Positions 25,867-34,607 of a DNA stretch of 64,000 nucleotides are shown here, piece by piece. Below the pieces are notes generated by a model. It was not told the DNA's origin and ran no database searches. It saw nothing but the letters and a program-made list of their open reading frames with translations. Both the position numbers and the translations under genes were made by a program. Origin of the DNA: CAMTVQ01 sp947085255. GTDB taxonomy: Bacteria; Bacteroidota; Bacteroidia; Sphingobacteriales; Sphingobacteriaceae. The first letter of the stretch is position 1. The number at the start of each line of letters is the position of its first letter. Location: the NCBI GenBank assembly GCA_947085255.1, contig CAMTVQ010000001.1:124001-188000 (forward strand), in the 5' to 3' direction.

Positions 25867-26655
25867 TTATACAATTCGTTTATCATTATTATCGCGTGCT
25901 GCTTCGGTAAGTAAGCGTTGGGCGGTTTCTTTACCCAAAAAAGCATCGATAATACTGTGTATTACATACAATAGCGGAGTAAGCAGTACGGCTACTATAA
26001 ACTTATACAAGTAACCTATCGAGCCAATTGCTAAAACCTGTGCAATTGTCCAATTGCCACCAATATAAAAGGCGATAAATAGCACTACAAAGCTGTCTAT
26101 CAACTGCGATATAAGGGTAGAACCTGTGGCACGCAACCACAAGTTTTTTTCGCCAGTAATGCGTTTTATACGGTGAAATACGTTTACATCAATTAATTGC
26201 CCCACTAAAAAAGCAGTAATTGAACCCACTATAATCCACAAACCTTGTCCGAAAATGCCATTGTATGCTTCGTTCATATTTAGTGTGCCTGTAGCGGTAG
26301 GTTTCATTACCCAAAAATCGGCTGCAGTAAGGTGTATAGACGCATACACGATTACAAAAGCATAGGAAATAAGCCCAACACCAATGTAGGATAATAATCG
26401 AACGCCTTTTGGACCGTAATACTCGTTGATAATATCCGTCATAATAAATACTACGGGCCAAAGCAGCACACCAGCTGTCATGTTGAACGATAAGTTGCTG
26501 CTGCCAAAAAACGATAAGTTTAGCGGTTCTATGCCCAAACTTGCTTCTACCGAAAATATTTTTACACCAATAAATTCGGCGATTACAGCATTTGCAATAA
26601 AGAAACAGCCCAACAACAGAAATAAAAGATTTTCTTTACTTTTAAGGATTACCAT
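25867..26655 (-). CDS. Queuosine precursor transporter (YhhQ/VUT family)
   Basis: A 262-residue inner-membrane protein with about six or seven hydrophobic segments. Family landmarks are FFIANAVIAEFIGVKIF, FIMTDIINEYYGPKGVR, GQLIDVNVFHRIKRITG and STLISQLIDSFVVLFIAFY. YhhQ-type proteins import preQ0/preQ1 or queuine for tRNA modification. No preQ1 riboswitch is evident upstream. It is convergent with comEC and divergent from the aminotransferase. Confidence 0.9.
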   Translation of the reverse strand: MVILKSKENLLFLLLGCFFIANAVIAEFIGVKIFSVEASLGIEPLNLSFFGSSNLSFNMTAGVLLWPVVFIMTDIINEYYGPKGVRLLSYIGVGLISYAFVIVYASIHLTAADFWVMKPTATGTLNMNEAYNGIFGQGLWIIVGSITAFLVGQLIDVNVFHRIKRITGEKNLWLRATGSTLISQLIDSFVVLFIAFYIGGNWTIAQVLAIGSIGYLYKFIVAVLLTPLLYVIHSIIDAFLGKETAQRLLTEAARDNNDKRIV

Positions 26656-26694
26656 ATATTTAACTATAATCGCAAATTAATCATTTTGTTTTAG

Positions 26695-27858
26695 ATGTTA
26701 ATAGAGAAAGAAGTTGCTATAAAAAGTAAGTTGCCACATGTAGGCACTACTATTTTTGCGATTATGTCGGCATTGGCTAATGAGCACAATGCCATTAACC
26801 TGTCGCAAGGTTTTCCTGATTTTGAGTGTTCGCCAGAATTAATAGCGCTGGTAAACAAATACATGAAAAAAGGATTTAACCAGTATGCGCCCATGCCAGG
26901 AATACTTTCCTTACGCGAAGCTATATCAGAGAAAATAGAAAAATTATATGGGGCTAATTATAATCCCGATACAGAGATTACCGTAACGGCAGGAGGTACG
27001 CAAGCATTATACACCGCAATTGCTGCATTTATTCATCCAGGAGACGAGGTTTTGGTATTTGAACCTGCTTACGATAGTTATACACCCGCTATAAAAATGC
27101 AGGGAGGCCTGGCAAAATATATTTCGTTAAAGCATCCTAATTACCACATAGATTGGACAGAAGTGCGCAAAGCCGTAACGGGGCATACACGCATGATTAT
27201 CCTCAACTCGCCGCACAATCCCACAGGTTCGGTATTGGATGAAAACGACATAAAAGAATTGCAACGACTTACCCACAACACCGATTTAATTATTTTGAGT
27301 GATGAGGTATATGAGCATATTATTTTTGATGGCAAGCCACATTTGAGTATGGCAAAATACCCTGAATTGGCACAGCGTAGCGTTATTGTATCATCTTTTG
27401 GTAAAACATTTCATACTACAGGCTGGAAATTAGGTTATTGTTTTGCCCCTGAGTACCTAATGAAAGAATTTAGAAAAGTACACCAGTTTAATGTGTTTTC
27501 GGCAAATACGCCTTTGCAACATGCCTGTGCTGATTTTTTACGTGACGAGTCTACTTATTTACAATTACCAGCTTTTTACCAGCAAAAGCGCGATTTTTTT
27601 AGGAACTTACTTCAAAAAACAGCCTTCAAATTATTGCCTTGTGTTGGTTCGTATTTTCAAAACGTGAGTTTTGCTCATTTATCTTCAGAGAGCGATATGG
27701 AGTTTGCGCGTCGCCTTACTACAGAATATGGGGTGGTCGGCATACCTAATTCGGCTTTTTACAACCACAAAACAGATCATAAAACGTTGCGTTTTTGCTT
27801 TGCAAAGACGGAAGAGACCCTCACTTTAGCTGCCGAAAAGCTGATGAAAGTGAGTTAG
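26695..27858 (+). CDS. Methionine/glutamine-type aminotransferase (class I/II, YbdL-like)
   Basis: A 387-residue PLP enzyme. Landmarks are NLSQGFPDFECSPELI, NQYAPMPGILSLREAI, VTAGGTQALYTAIAAF, NSPHNPTGSV, LSDEVYEHIIFDG and the PLP Lys in SSFGKTFHTTGWKLGY. This clade (YbdL, kynurenine or glutamine transaminase K) prefers methionine, glutamine and aromatic amino acids and works with omega-amidase to make the reaction irreversible. A diverged copy of its last nine codons and stop lies at 29433-29468, beyond the T9SS gene. Confidence 0.9.
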   Translation: MLIEKEVAIKSKLPHVGTTIFAIMSALANEHNAINLSQGFPDFECSPELIALVNKYMKKGFNQYAPMPGILSLREAISEKIEKLYGANYNPDTEITVTAGGTQALYTAIAAFIHPGDEVLVFEPAYDSYTPAIKMQGGLAKYISLKHPNYHIDWTEVRKAVTGHTRMIILNSPHNPTGSVLDENDIKELQRLTHNTDLIILSDEVYEHIIFDGKPHLSMAKYPELAQRSVIVSSFGKTFHTTGWKLGYCFAPEYLMKEFRKVHQFNVFSANTPLQHACADFLRDESTYLQLPAFYQQKRDFFRNLLQKTAFKLLPCVGSYFQNVSFAHLSSESDMEFARRLTTEYGVVGIPNSAFYNHKTDHKTLRFCFAKTEETLTLAAEKLMKVS

Positions 27859-27879
27859 AACACTATGTTTTAACCGTAA

Positions 27880-29364
27880 TTATTCTTTTACTACAGTACT
27901 AACCATGCTATTATTTGCAGTGTCGATTAGTTTAACAAAGTATAAACCCTTTGCTAAATAGCTCATATCAATAGTGGTTGAGGCTTCGCTAATTAAGCAG
28001 GTGCGTCCTAAAATATCAGTAAATACAATTTGTTGTATGTAATTTGTTGGTATATCTCCAAAATCTACATGAAGTTGGTTACTAACTGGGTTTGGGAATA
28101 GTTTTACAGCAGCTAATGATTTCGCATTTATTCCAACTTGAGTAGGTAGGGTAGTGTTTCCGTATTTTTTGCCGTTTATAATAGAACCCATAACTGAATA
28201 ATTGGTATTAGTTTCTCCTGCACCTCCACCTTGATATGTGTTTAAATGTTTAAATCCTTCTAAAGAGGAATACGTTCTAGACCCAGTGAAATCATGATAA
28301 AAATTTATCTGACAAGAATCGGTTAAATAAGCAATACTATAATTATAAGGATAATCTATTCTGTCTTTTGTAATAATACTTAATGAATTAGTAATAAATA
28401 CGCTGTTATCATCTACTCCTAAAGAATTAGTAGGTGCAGAAAGGAATGTGCCAATTTGCGACTTTAGATGAAATTGAGTGTAGTTTCTTTGGGATAAAAG
28501 AGTGCCATTTTCAGAATAGGTGCTTCTGTGTATCAGATAATGCACAGAATCCGGTGAATGAAAACTACTTACTATCGAATCTTTATAAAAATATAGCCAA
28601 TAATATTGTGTTATTACATTAGTGTAATAATAATAATCTCTTAAGAAGAGTATATCTCCAGTTTGCAACCGAAAGTAGTCATTAAATTTAGGTTTAATTA
28701 GCCCTTCTTTCTGTTGGCTATTCTCAAAGCCTGATAGTGTATATATGTCAGTGATTTCTATGAACGAATTTTCCTCTTTTGCATTAAACAGTGCATTAAA
28801 TGAATGCATAGTAACTAATCCATAGTTTTTGCTCAACGTAATTAAAAAATCATCACAATAAGAACTTTCTATTTTCCATGTTTTTACAGAGTCTTTTACA
28901 GTATCAAATAGCGTTTGATAGGCTATGTCTATACAACTAATTGTAGTGTAGCTATTTGCCTGCCAAGTTTCACCTACCTTAGCTTTTGTTATAAATAGCA
29001 ATGTGTCTTTTACAAACTCATTTGTTGTATAGGATAAATAGTTTGTATAAATAAGTGTAGAATCAGTATTGATTACTAATGAATCAGGTTTTTCAAATAA
29101 AGAGCTAGGAATAAAAAAATTCAACTGATTCTTTATTTCGTAGTAACAAGGTACTGTACTTTTGTAAGTAGAATCGAAATACTGAACCTTTCCAGTACTC
29201 GTCTGTTTTTCACCGTCTAAATTAATAGAATGGGCATACGTTTTGTTATCAACCGTAATAGAGTATAGGCTTTTTTGGTGTAGCGGAAATAACGCCCAAT
29301 CTTGTGCATAAACACCGTTAACAAGTACACTTAAAAACAGCAGAGGTATAAGTAGCAGTTTCAT
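27880..29364 (-). CDS. Secreted protein with T9SS type A sorting domain
   Basis: A 494-residue exported protein. A signal peptide (about 1-20, ending VYAQD) leads into a Tyr/Asn/Ser/Thr-rich beta-structured body with no recognised domain, and the last 75 residues form a T9SS C-terminal sorting domain: KLFPNPVSNQLHVDFG, the ILGR turn and MSYLAKGLYFVKL. It would be secreted through the type IX system and cleaved or surface-anchored. It is flanked by the real 3' end of the aminotransferase and a diverged duplicate of it, so it looks inserted. Convergent with the aminotransferase. Confidence 0.8.
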   Translation of the reverse strand: MKLLLIPLLFLSVLVNGVYAQDWALFPLHQKSLYSITVDNKTYAHSINLDGEKQTSTGKVQYFDSTYKSTVPCYYEIKNQLNFFIPSSLFEKPDSLVINTDSTLIYTNYLSYTTNEFVKDTLLFITKAKVGETWQANSYTTISCIDIAYQTLFDTVKDSVKTWKIESSYCDDFLITLSKNYGLVTMHSFNALFNAKEENSFIEITDIYTLSGFENSQQKEGLIKPKFNDYFRLQTGDILFLRDYYYYTNVITQYYWLYFYKDSIVSSFHSPDSVHYLIHRSTYSENGTLLSQRNYTQFHLKSQIGTFLSAPTNSLGVDDNSVFITNSLSIITKDRIDYPYNYSIAYLTDSCQINFYHDFTGSRTYSSLEGFKHLNTYQGGGAGETNTNYSVMGSIINGKKYGNTTLPTQVGINAKSLAAVKLFPNPVSNQLHVDFGDIPTNYIQQIVFTDILGRTCLISEASTTIDMSYLAKGLYFVKLIDTANNSMVSTVVKE

Positions 29365-29432
29365 CGGGTTAGATTTTAATCAAATCTACTTATATCTATA
29401 TTTACAATCAATAGCTAATTATTAGCTAGTGA

Positions 29433-29468
29433 GAACAGGCCGCCGAAAAACTAATGAAAGTTAGCTAG
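29433..29468 (+). pseudogene. Remnant of an aminotransferase 3' end
   Basis: GAA CAG then GCC GCC GAA AAA CTA ATG AAA GTT AGC TAG encodes AAEKLMKVS and a stop, identical at the protein level to the end of the aminotransferase at 27832-27858. Five of nine codons differ and every difference is synonymous; the AACA after the stop also matches. A TGA sits just upstream in frame, so no gene remains. This looks like the end of an older aminotransferase allele left behind when the intervening DNA was inserted or replaced by recombination. Confidence 0.7.
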
Positions 29469-31489
29469 AACAATAATCGTAGTTGTACCTTAACTTCGGA
29501 GCGAGTATTTCCATCAATTAACTCGTTGCCGTTGCCTATAGTAGTTTTATCAGCGTAAGTAAAACGAGCGTAGCGTATCCATACATCAATCCCATTGGTA
29601 ATTGTTTTGCGCGCCAATATATACCAACGTACTCCTTCATCTTGCAATAAACTAATGCTATAGGCATACAATACATCTTTTTCGAAGGCATAAATACGTG
29701 CATTATACGATTGTACGTCGAAAAGGGCATACCTAGCGTCTAACGTTACGTCTATAAAAGGTACTTTGTAGCTAATATCTTGGTACAACATAGCTCCAGT
29801 TTCAGTTTTTGCAAATTCCTTTTTAAAGTTCACAACTTCCGCACGGCTACGCATAGAAAGTGCATCGCTTACCTTATATTCTATGTGAAATCGGTAACTG
29901 TCGCGATTGTTATTTATAAGATAATCAATTACATCACTACCACTTGAGTTTTGTTGCTTGCGTTGGTTCCTAAAACGAGCATACATATTAACAGTGCGCG
30001 ATGGTGCATAATTTACCTGTGTTAATATATCGGTACCTTTTGATGGGGCATCTGCTAAATATTTGGGTGCAGGGAAAGAAAACACATCTACGTATGTATT
30101 CCATTTCCAACGTTTATTGGGGCTTATAGATATACCCGTATATAAACCATTTTCGTTTTTAGGCTTGCTGCTTTCTGCAAAAGCATTGGTGTACAAGGCA
30201 TTGTAGTTTTTATCGAAATATCTGTGTAGCAAACTGATAGATAGTTTAGGGCTTAATCCGGCTACTATACCGTTTAGCACTGCCACAGCTTGTGTGGTAT
30301 AGGCAAGCTCACCAAAGGCATACATATTACCCATATTTAGCGTATAATCAATAGCGGCAACTATTTGGCTATTAGGACTTCCTGTCTCGAAAAAATCAAC
30401 ATGCGTATTGTTTTGCTTAGGAAACAAAATATTAGCTCCGGTAATGCCTACTTTAAACTTTTTTAATTGATACTGTGCGTTAGCGCCTACAATTTGTTGC
30501 AGCAACGTATTTTTCTTAGCTATTTCGGCTGGTGTACGGTAAAATCCCGATAAATCAGTCGATTGAATCACAAAATTATCAACAGCCGTACTGTCGCTAA
30601 CCGTTCTTACAGCCGCATTTATTTTTTGGTATGAGCCAAAAACGGTTACTTGTATTTTTTTGAATTGTAGGGTAGTGGCGGCCCCTCGTAAAAATAGGGC
30701 TTCGTTCGCCGAACGGAATGGACGTATACCTTGGGCATTTTTGCTAATATTAAGCACTTCCGAGCTTTTGCCAAAGCCCAAGCCGTTGTAAAATGCCAAA
30801 CCCTGCCCAAATTGTGCTTCATAATCACCAACAACAATCTTTTTTATGCTGCGAATATTGCTTATAGCTAAATGTGCCGAATAAAAATCGAATCCTTGTT
30901 TATTATTTCTGGTAAAAAAAGCCTCACCAGCATCGCGTTCGGCAGTAATATTGGCACTCAATATATTTTTAAAGTTGTAGGAGTAACGGCTGTATATTTT
31001 TAATGGATCGCCTACATAATCTCCATCGGGTGCATATCCTTTTTGTTGTTCGGTAATACGTTGTATACGGGTAATAAATTGGTTGTTACCCAAAAACGAG
31101 ATACGCTTCAATCGTTCAATGTTTTCATCTTCTTTTAGCGTGATAAAGGGTAATAATTGTTGTACAGTGCTTACATCAAAGTATTCTATGCTTTGTAATT
31201 CGTACAAATCGGTTAATTTTCCGGCAGTACGTATATGCTCAAATAGGGCTTCTATTTGTAGTGGAGATAGAATATGCAGCGAAGCGAGTTCTTCTGTGGT
31301 TGCACTATTAATGCTAATTGGATTTTTACGGTAATAATCGTATTGGTCGGTAAGGGTGGTATAATCTACCGACTCTGATATGTTCTCGATATTGTTCTCA
31401 ATACCCTGAATTTCATTTTCTGTTTGTGCAGCTACACACAGGTGCAAAAAACACCCGATTAGCAAAGCTATAACTCTACTAAAACTCAT
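29465..31489 (-). CDS. Helix-hairpin-helix protein with predicted outer-membrane beta-barrel
   Basis: A 674-residue exported protein. Signal peptide about 1-24 (ending CVAAQ); a helix-hairpin-helix region (about 55-115: INSATTEELASLHILSPLQI and KLTDLYELQSIEYF) like that of ComEA; then about 500 residues of alternating beta-strands rich in Tyr, Arg, Asn and ending in RSEVKVQLRLLF, a typical barrel end. HhH motifs bind DNA backbone, or hold proteins. ATG 31489 is chosen; it overlaps the end of the upstream gene by 11 bases, so the two are translated together. Confidence 0.75.
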   Translation of the reverse strand: MSFSRVIALLIGCFLHLCVAAQTENEIQGIENNIENISESVDYTTLTDQYDYYRKNPISINSATTEELASLHILSPLQIEALFEHIRTAGKLTDLYELQSIEYFDVSTVQQLLPFITLKEDENIERLKRISFLGNNQFITRIQRITEQQKGYAPDGDYVGDPLKIYSRYSYNFKNILSANITAERDAGEAFFTRNNKQGFDFYSAHLAISNIRSIKKIVVGDYEAQFGQGLAFYNGLGFGKSSEVLNISKNAQGIRPFRSANEALFLRGAATTLQFKKIQVTVFGSYQKINAAVRTVSDSTAVDNFVIQSTDLSGFYRTPAEIAKKNTLLQQIVGANAQYQLKKFKVGITGANILFPKQNNTHVDFFETGSPNSQIVAAIDYTLNMGNMYAFGELAYTTQAVAVLNGIVAGLSPKLSISLLHRYFDKNYNALYTNAFAESSKPKNENGLYTGISISPNKRWKWNTYVDVFSFPAPKYLADAPSKGTDILTQVNYAPSRTVNMYARFRNQRKQQNSSGSDVIDYLINNNRDSYRFHIEYKVSDALSMRSRAEVVNFKKEFAKTETGAMLYQDISYKVPFIDVTLDARYALFDVQSYNARIYAFEKDVLYAYSISLLQDEGVRWYILARKTITNGIDVWIRYARFTYADKTTIGNGNELIDGNTRSEVKVQLRLLF

Positions 31490-32282
31490 AAGCGAGGTCA
31501 ATTTGTGGCGAAAGCCCCAAAACAGGGTGTACCCGTGTTGCAAAATCTATAGTAGCACTTTTTAGTAGACTAAAACCTAATCCCCCATAATAGCTTCCGG
31601 TATTTACATCAAAACCACCTCTTAAAGCAAGTAATTTTATAATACGGTATTCTAATCCTCCCAACACCGTTAAATCTGTTCCGGCAGTTTTATCTACTTC
31701 TACAAGTGCAATTAATTTGTCGGAAAAAGTATGCGCTACACCCAAACGTATTTGTTGGGCTTGGGCAGACTCTGCAATGCTGCTAAATGCTGCACCCGTA
31801 GGGTTAATAAGCTGGCTGCCAATGGTTGTTTTTGGAGTAAGCTTAAATTGTGCACCCATATTGATTGATACTGTTCCTTCAGATCCATATTCGGTAATAC
31901 TGATTTGGTGGTAATTAACCCGAAAACCAAAAGAAATAGGGCCAAAGGAGCGTCCGTAAGCTAAGCCAATACGCTGCAGTTTGTAGATGCCATTGCCATA
32001 GGCATTTATATCAACGCCAAATACATTGTTTTTTAATGGTATTACAAATGCGCCGTATTGTGTACTGAGTTCGGGCAATAAGGCATGGGTAATATACCCA
32101 GCGGTAATCCATTTTTTAGTTGTTAGTCCTAAACCAGCTTGATTATCATTTACCGATCGAACATCTGCAAGAGCTACCGTAGCACCTGCCAAGGCTGAAT
32201 TACGGGCATAAAAGGTGGTTTGGGCAATTGCACAAAGAGGAGAATATCCCAAAAAAAGAGATAGGACGATATGTTTTTGCAT
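31479..32282 (-). CDS. PorV/PorQ-like outer-membrane protein
   Basis: A 267-residue protein with a signal peptide (about 1-20, ending CAIAQ) and a beta-barrel pattern throughout: FYARNSALAGATVALADVRSV, NDNQAGLGL, ISFGFRVNYHQIS, and a C-terminal aromatic ending (DLAYEF). This suits the Bacteroidota FadL/PorV/PorQ-type barrels, some of which serve T9SS. The gene leads an operon with the HhH barrel protein. Confidence 0.7.
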   Translation of the reverse strand: MQKHIVLSLFLGYSPLCAIAQTTFYARNSALAGATVALADVRSVNDNQAGLGLTTKKWITAGYITHALLPELSTQYGAFVIPLKNNVFGVDINAYGNGIYKLQRIGLAYGRSFGPISFGFRVNYHQISITEYGSEGTVSINMGAQFKLTPKTTIGSQLINPTGAAFSSIAESAQAQQIRLGVAHTFSDKLIALVEVDKTAGTDLTVLGGLEYRIIKLLALRGGFDVNTGSYYGGLGFSLLKSATIDFATRVHPVLGLSPQIDLAYEF

Positions 32283-32445
32283 AATGAAAAGGTAGAAGCT
32301 TGCATTAAGGTAACTTAAAATTAAGCTTTTTTTGTAAATAGTAAAAAAACTGAACCTGTTTTTTACCCTGTTGCCAAGCTAAATACAGTTTAATTATTTT
32401 TTATACTTTTATCGCCTATTAATAAACGTTTTTAAAGAAAAAACA

Positions 32446-33255
32446 ATGACCACTATCAGCGATTTTTACAAGAAGTACCAGATACAAGAGTTCTACGATG
32501 TGCAGGCAAAAACCAGCAAAAACCCAATAAGACCCTTTAATACAGAAAAACACAAAAAGTTGTCTTTTGGTATCATACCAGGCTTTAAAAATTATGACCT
32601 TTTTTATGAGCGATACAAAAGTGGCGTGGATATTATTAAAGAAACAGGCATTCTTAAAGACGGTGTAAAAATTTTAGATATTGGTAGTGGAGAGGCATTC
32701 TTTAAGTTTTTCTTTGATGCAATGACCACAGAAAAGATAGAATGGCATGGAGTAGAGGTGTGGAAAGAAAGAGCTGAATTTTGCAGACACGTAGGGTATC
32801 AGATAGACGATAGAACATTAGAGGCTGGTAAATTGCCGTATGAAGACGAATCATTTGATGTTGTTTTAGCATCGCACGTGATTGAGCATTTACCAAATCC
32901 TCAAGAAATTGTAGCAGAAATGGGTAGAGTGCTTAAAAAAGGAGGCATATTACTAATTGCTACGCCTACAAAACCACCAGTAATAGCCGATTTGGATAGT
33001 TTATATCACCGCCTAAGCAGTAGAAATACGGGAGATACTCAACAAGCATTTACGCACAATAGCTTAGAGCGTTTGATACTAAAAGCATTAAACTTAACCC
33101 AAAAAGCGATTGTAGATAAAAGAGGTTTCCGAATTATATCATCCAGAAAAAAACTACCGCTCGAAAACTGGAAATGGTTTTACAATGCTTCGGTTTATTT
33201 AGGAAAAAAACTATTGTTTATTGTGCCTGAAGTAAATATCATTATCAAAAAGTAA
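32446..33255 (+). CDS. Class I SAM-dependent methyltransferase
   Basis: A 269-residue protein with the Rossmann methyltransferase motifs: ILDIGSGEAFFKFF (motif I), VVLASHVIEHLPNP (motif IV) and EMGRVLKKGGILLIATP (motif V), placing it with the methyltransferase-11/UbiE-type families. A C-terminal basic stretch (FRIISSRKKLP) and a hydrophobic end (FIVPEVNIIIKK) are present. The substrate is unknown; no biosynthetic neighbours. It precedes the B12 locus but is separated from it by a palindrome and the riboswitch. Confidence 0.85.
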   Translation: MTTISDFYKKYQIQEFYDVQAKTSKNPIRPFNTEKHKKLSFGIIPGFKNYDLFYERYKSGVDIIKETGILKDGVKILDIGSGEAFFKFFFDAMTTEKIEWHGVEVWKERAEFCRHVGYQIDDRTLEAGKLPYEDESFDVVLASHVIEHLPNPQEIVAEMGRVLKKGGILLIATPTKPPVIADLDSLYHRLSSRNTGDTQQAFTHNSLERLILKALNLTQKAIVDKRGFRIISSRKKLPLENWKWFYNASVYLGKKLLFIVPEVNIIIKK

Positions 33256-33275
33256 GGCCAACTACTATGCCCGAT

Positions 33276-33308
33276 AGTGGTCGGATGACTTGGAGTCATC
33301 CGACCACT
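33276..33308. repeat. 15-bp palindrome upstream of the B12 riboswitch
   Basis: AGTGGTCGGATGACT, loop TGG, then the exact reverse complement. No T-run follows, so it is more like a REP-type palindrome than an intrinsic terminator, though it could still insulate the methyltransferase gene from the B12 locus. Confidence 0.7.
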
Positions 33309-33374
33309 TGCCGTTCCCCGCCTTTCTTGGTCCCCAGCCAACAGGACACGCATATCAAATTTCAAAAATTATAT

Positions 33375-33382
33375 TACCTTTG
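33375..33382 (+). promoter_or_regulatory. Probable -7 promoter box of the B12 locus
   Basis: TACCTTTG fits TAnnTTTG and lies just before the cobalamin riboswitch; the -33 partner is poor. The riboswitch must be transcribed from about here. Confidence 0.45.
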
Positions 33383-33389
33383 CCTTGCA

Positions 33390-33570
33390 TTTGGTTCTTA
33401 TTCTTGCCTTCGGGCAGAAAAGATTAAAAGGGAATGCCGTGTAAATCGGCAACAGTTCCCGCTGCTGTAAGCTCCTTAAAAGCTGTTTTCAATTCAACAA
33501 CCACTGCTCTGCCTTAGGCGAGCGGGAAGGTAGAAAACAGGGAGTAAGTCAGAAGACCTGCCACACGCAC
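33390..33570 (+). ncRNA. Cobalamin (B12) riboswitch
   Basis: The conserved core is clear: AAAGGGAATGCCGTG followed by AAATCGGCAACAGTTCCCGC and TGCTGTAAGC at about 33425-33471, then the B12-box-like AGTCAGAAGACCTGCC at about 33547-33562. These match the P3-P6 core and the B12 box of Rfam family Cobalamin. The variable arm between them is a long imperfect hairpin. Downstream, 130 bases lead to the first gene of the B12 locus. In Bacteroidota these elements reduce expression when adenosylcobalamin is bound, mostly by blocking translation or by termination; which applies is not clear here. The coordinates of the ends are approximate. Confidence 0.93.
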
Positions 33571-33689
33571 AATTAAGTCGAATAGCTTTCGGGACAAAAA
33601 AGCTGAGATGGTTGATACACTTTTGTGTTTTCTGCTGCCCCTGTTGTTTCCAAGCTATTTAGTGGTAAAAACTTTTTAAAACTAAATAT

Positions 33690-34583
33690 ATGTACAGCAA
33701 ATCTTTACTCTTTTTAGCACTCGTAGCTATTCCATTCGTGTCGTTGGCGCAATTACCTCCTTTGCCTACTGGCAAATCTATGTGGGCATCATCAGTATTA
33801 GACTATCAATTTGGTGATAATCAAACTGCTGGACAATTGCCTGTTGTTTTTCCTCAAAATGTATTTAGTAAACCACCAACAGATGCTTCTCCTGATAATC
33901 CCAGCTACATGCAAACAGATCTTGCTTCAATAGGTGGCGATAAGGGATATATTTCCTTAGGATTTAATCCACCCATTTTAAATGGTCCGGGTTTTGATTT
34001 TACGGTATTCGAAAATGTATTACGCGTAGTAAATGGCAGCGATACCATATTGTATCAAGAGTGGATGAGTGTATCTGCCAGTAATGATGGTATTACGTGG
34101 TTCGATTTTCCATTTGATACCCTTAGCGGTGAAGGTTTTGCCGGCAGAAAATGTACCAATGGCAGCACTACTACCTACAAAGATGCTGCTAAGAGTGGTG
34201 GAGATGCTTTTGATTTATCGGTGATAGGCTTAGATAGTGCAAAATACATTCGGGTAACAGATGCTACCCAGTACCAATTTTCGGAAGGATCGGCAGATTT
34301 AGATGCTATTGCCGCTATTTGGCAAGTAGGTGATAATACGACAGCGGGTATTACCAATACTTACCCTATACATGCTAAAATAGATGTGCAAGGCAATGAG
34401 GTTTTTTATTGTTTAAATGAGACTTGCTTACAAATGCAGGTGTACACATTGGACGGTAAATTACTTACCTCAAATGCTGTAAATAGTACCTGTGGGCAAC
34501 TTATTTTGCCGCATAGCGGATTGTATATTATTCATTTTACAACAGTAAAAGGGCAGTTGGTAACCAAAATAGTAACTCAATAA
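33690..34583 (+). CDS. B12-locus secreted protein with GFDFxVFEN motif and T9SS sorting domain
   Basis: A 297-residue exported protein, first gene after the riboswitch. Signal peptide about 1-20 (ending SLAQL); a body of about 200 residues with SIGGDKGYISLGFNPPI, GPGFDFTVFENVL and SADLDAIAAIWQVG; and a C-terminal T9SS-like sorting domain (about 225-297) with QVYTLDGKLL and HSGLYIIHFTTVKG. The GFDFxVFEN region is repeated in the paralogue at 37540-38508. No enzyme motif is seen. Control by the cobalamin riboswitch and position before the BtuB-like receptor make a role in corrinoid capture likely; this is inference. Confidence 0.8.
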   Translation: MYSKSLLFLALVAIPFVSLAQLPPLPTGKSMWASSVLDYQFGDNQTAGQLPVVFPQNVFSKPPTDASPDNPSYMQTDLASIGGDKGYISLGFNPPILNGPGFDFTVFENVLRVVNGSDTILYQEWMSVSASNDGITWFDFPFDTLSGEGFAGRKCTNGSTTTYKDAAKSGGDAFDLSVIGLDSAKYIRVTDATQYQFSEGSADLDAIAAIWQVGDNTTAGITNTYPIHAKIDVQGNEVFYCLNETCLQMQVYTLDGKLLTSNAVNSTCGQLILPHSGLYIIHFTTVKGQLVTKIVTQ

Positions 34584-34607
34584 CGGTAATACAAATAAAG
34601 AGAAGGC

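Noticed and set aside
33267..33470. 67-residue open frame over the palindrome and riboswitch
   Set aside because: It crosses the palindrome and the aptamer core, and its sequence has no protein-like character.
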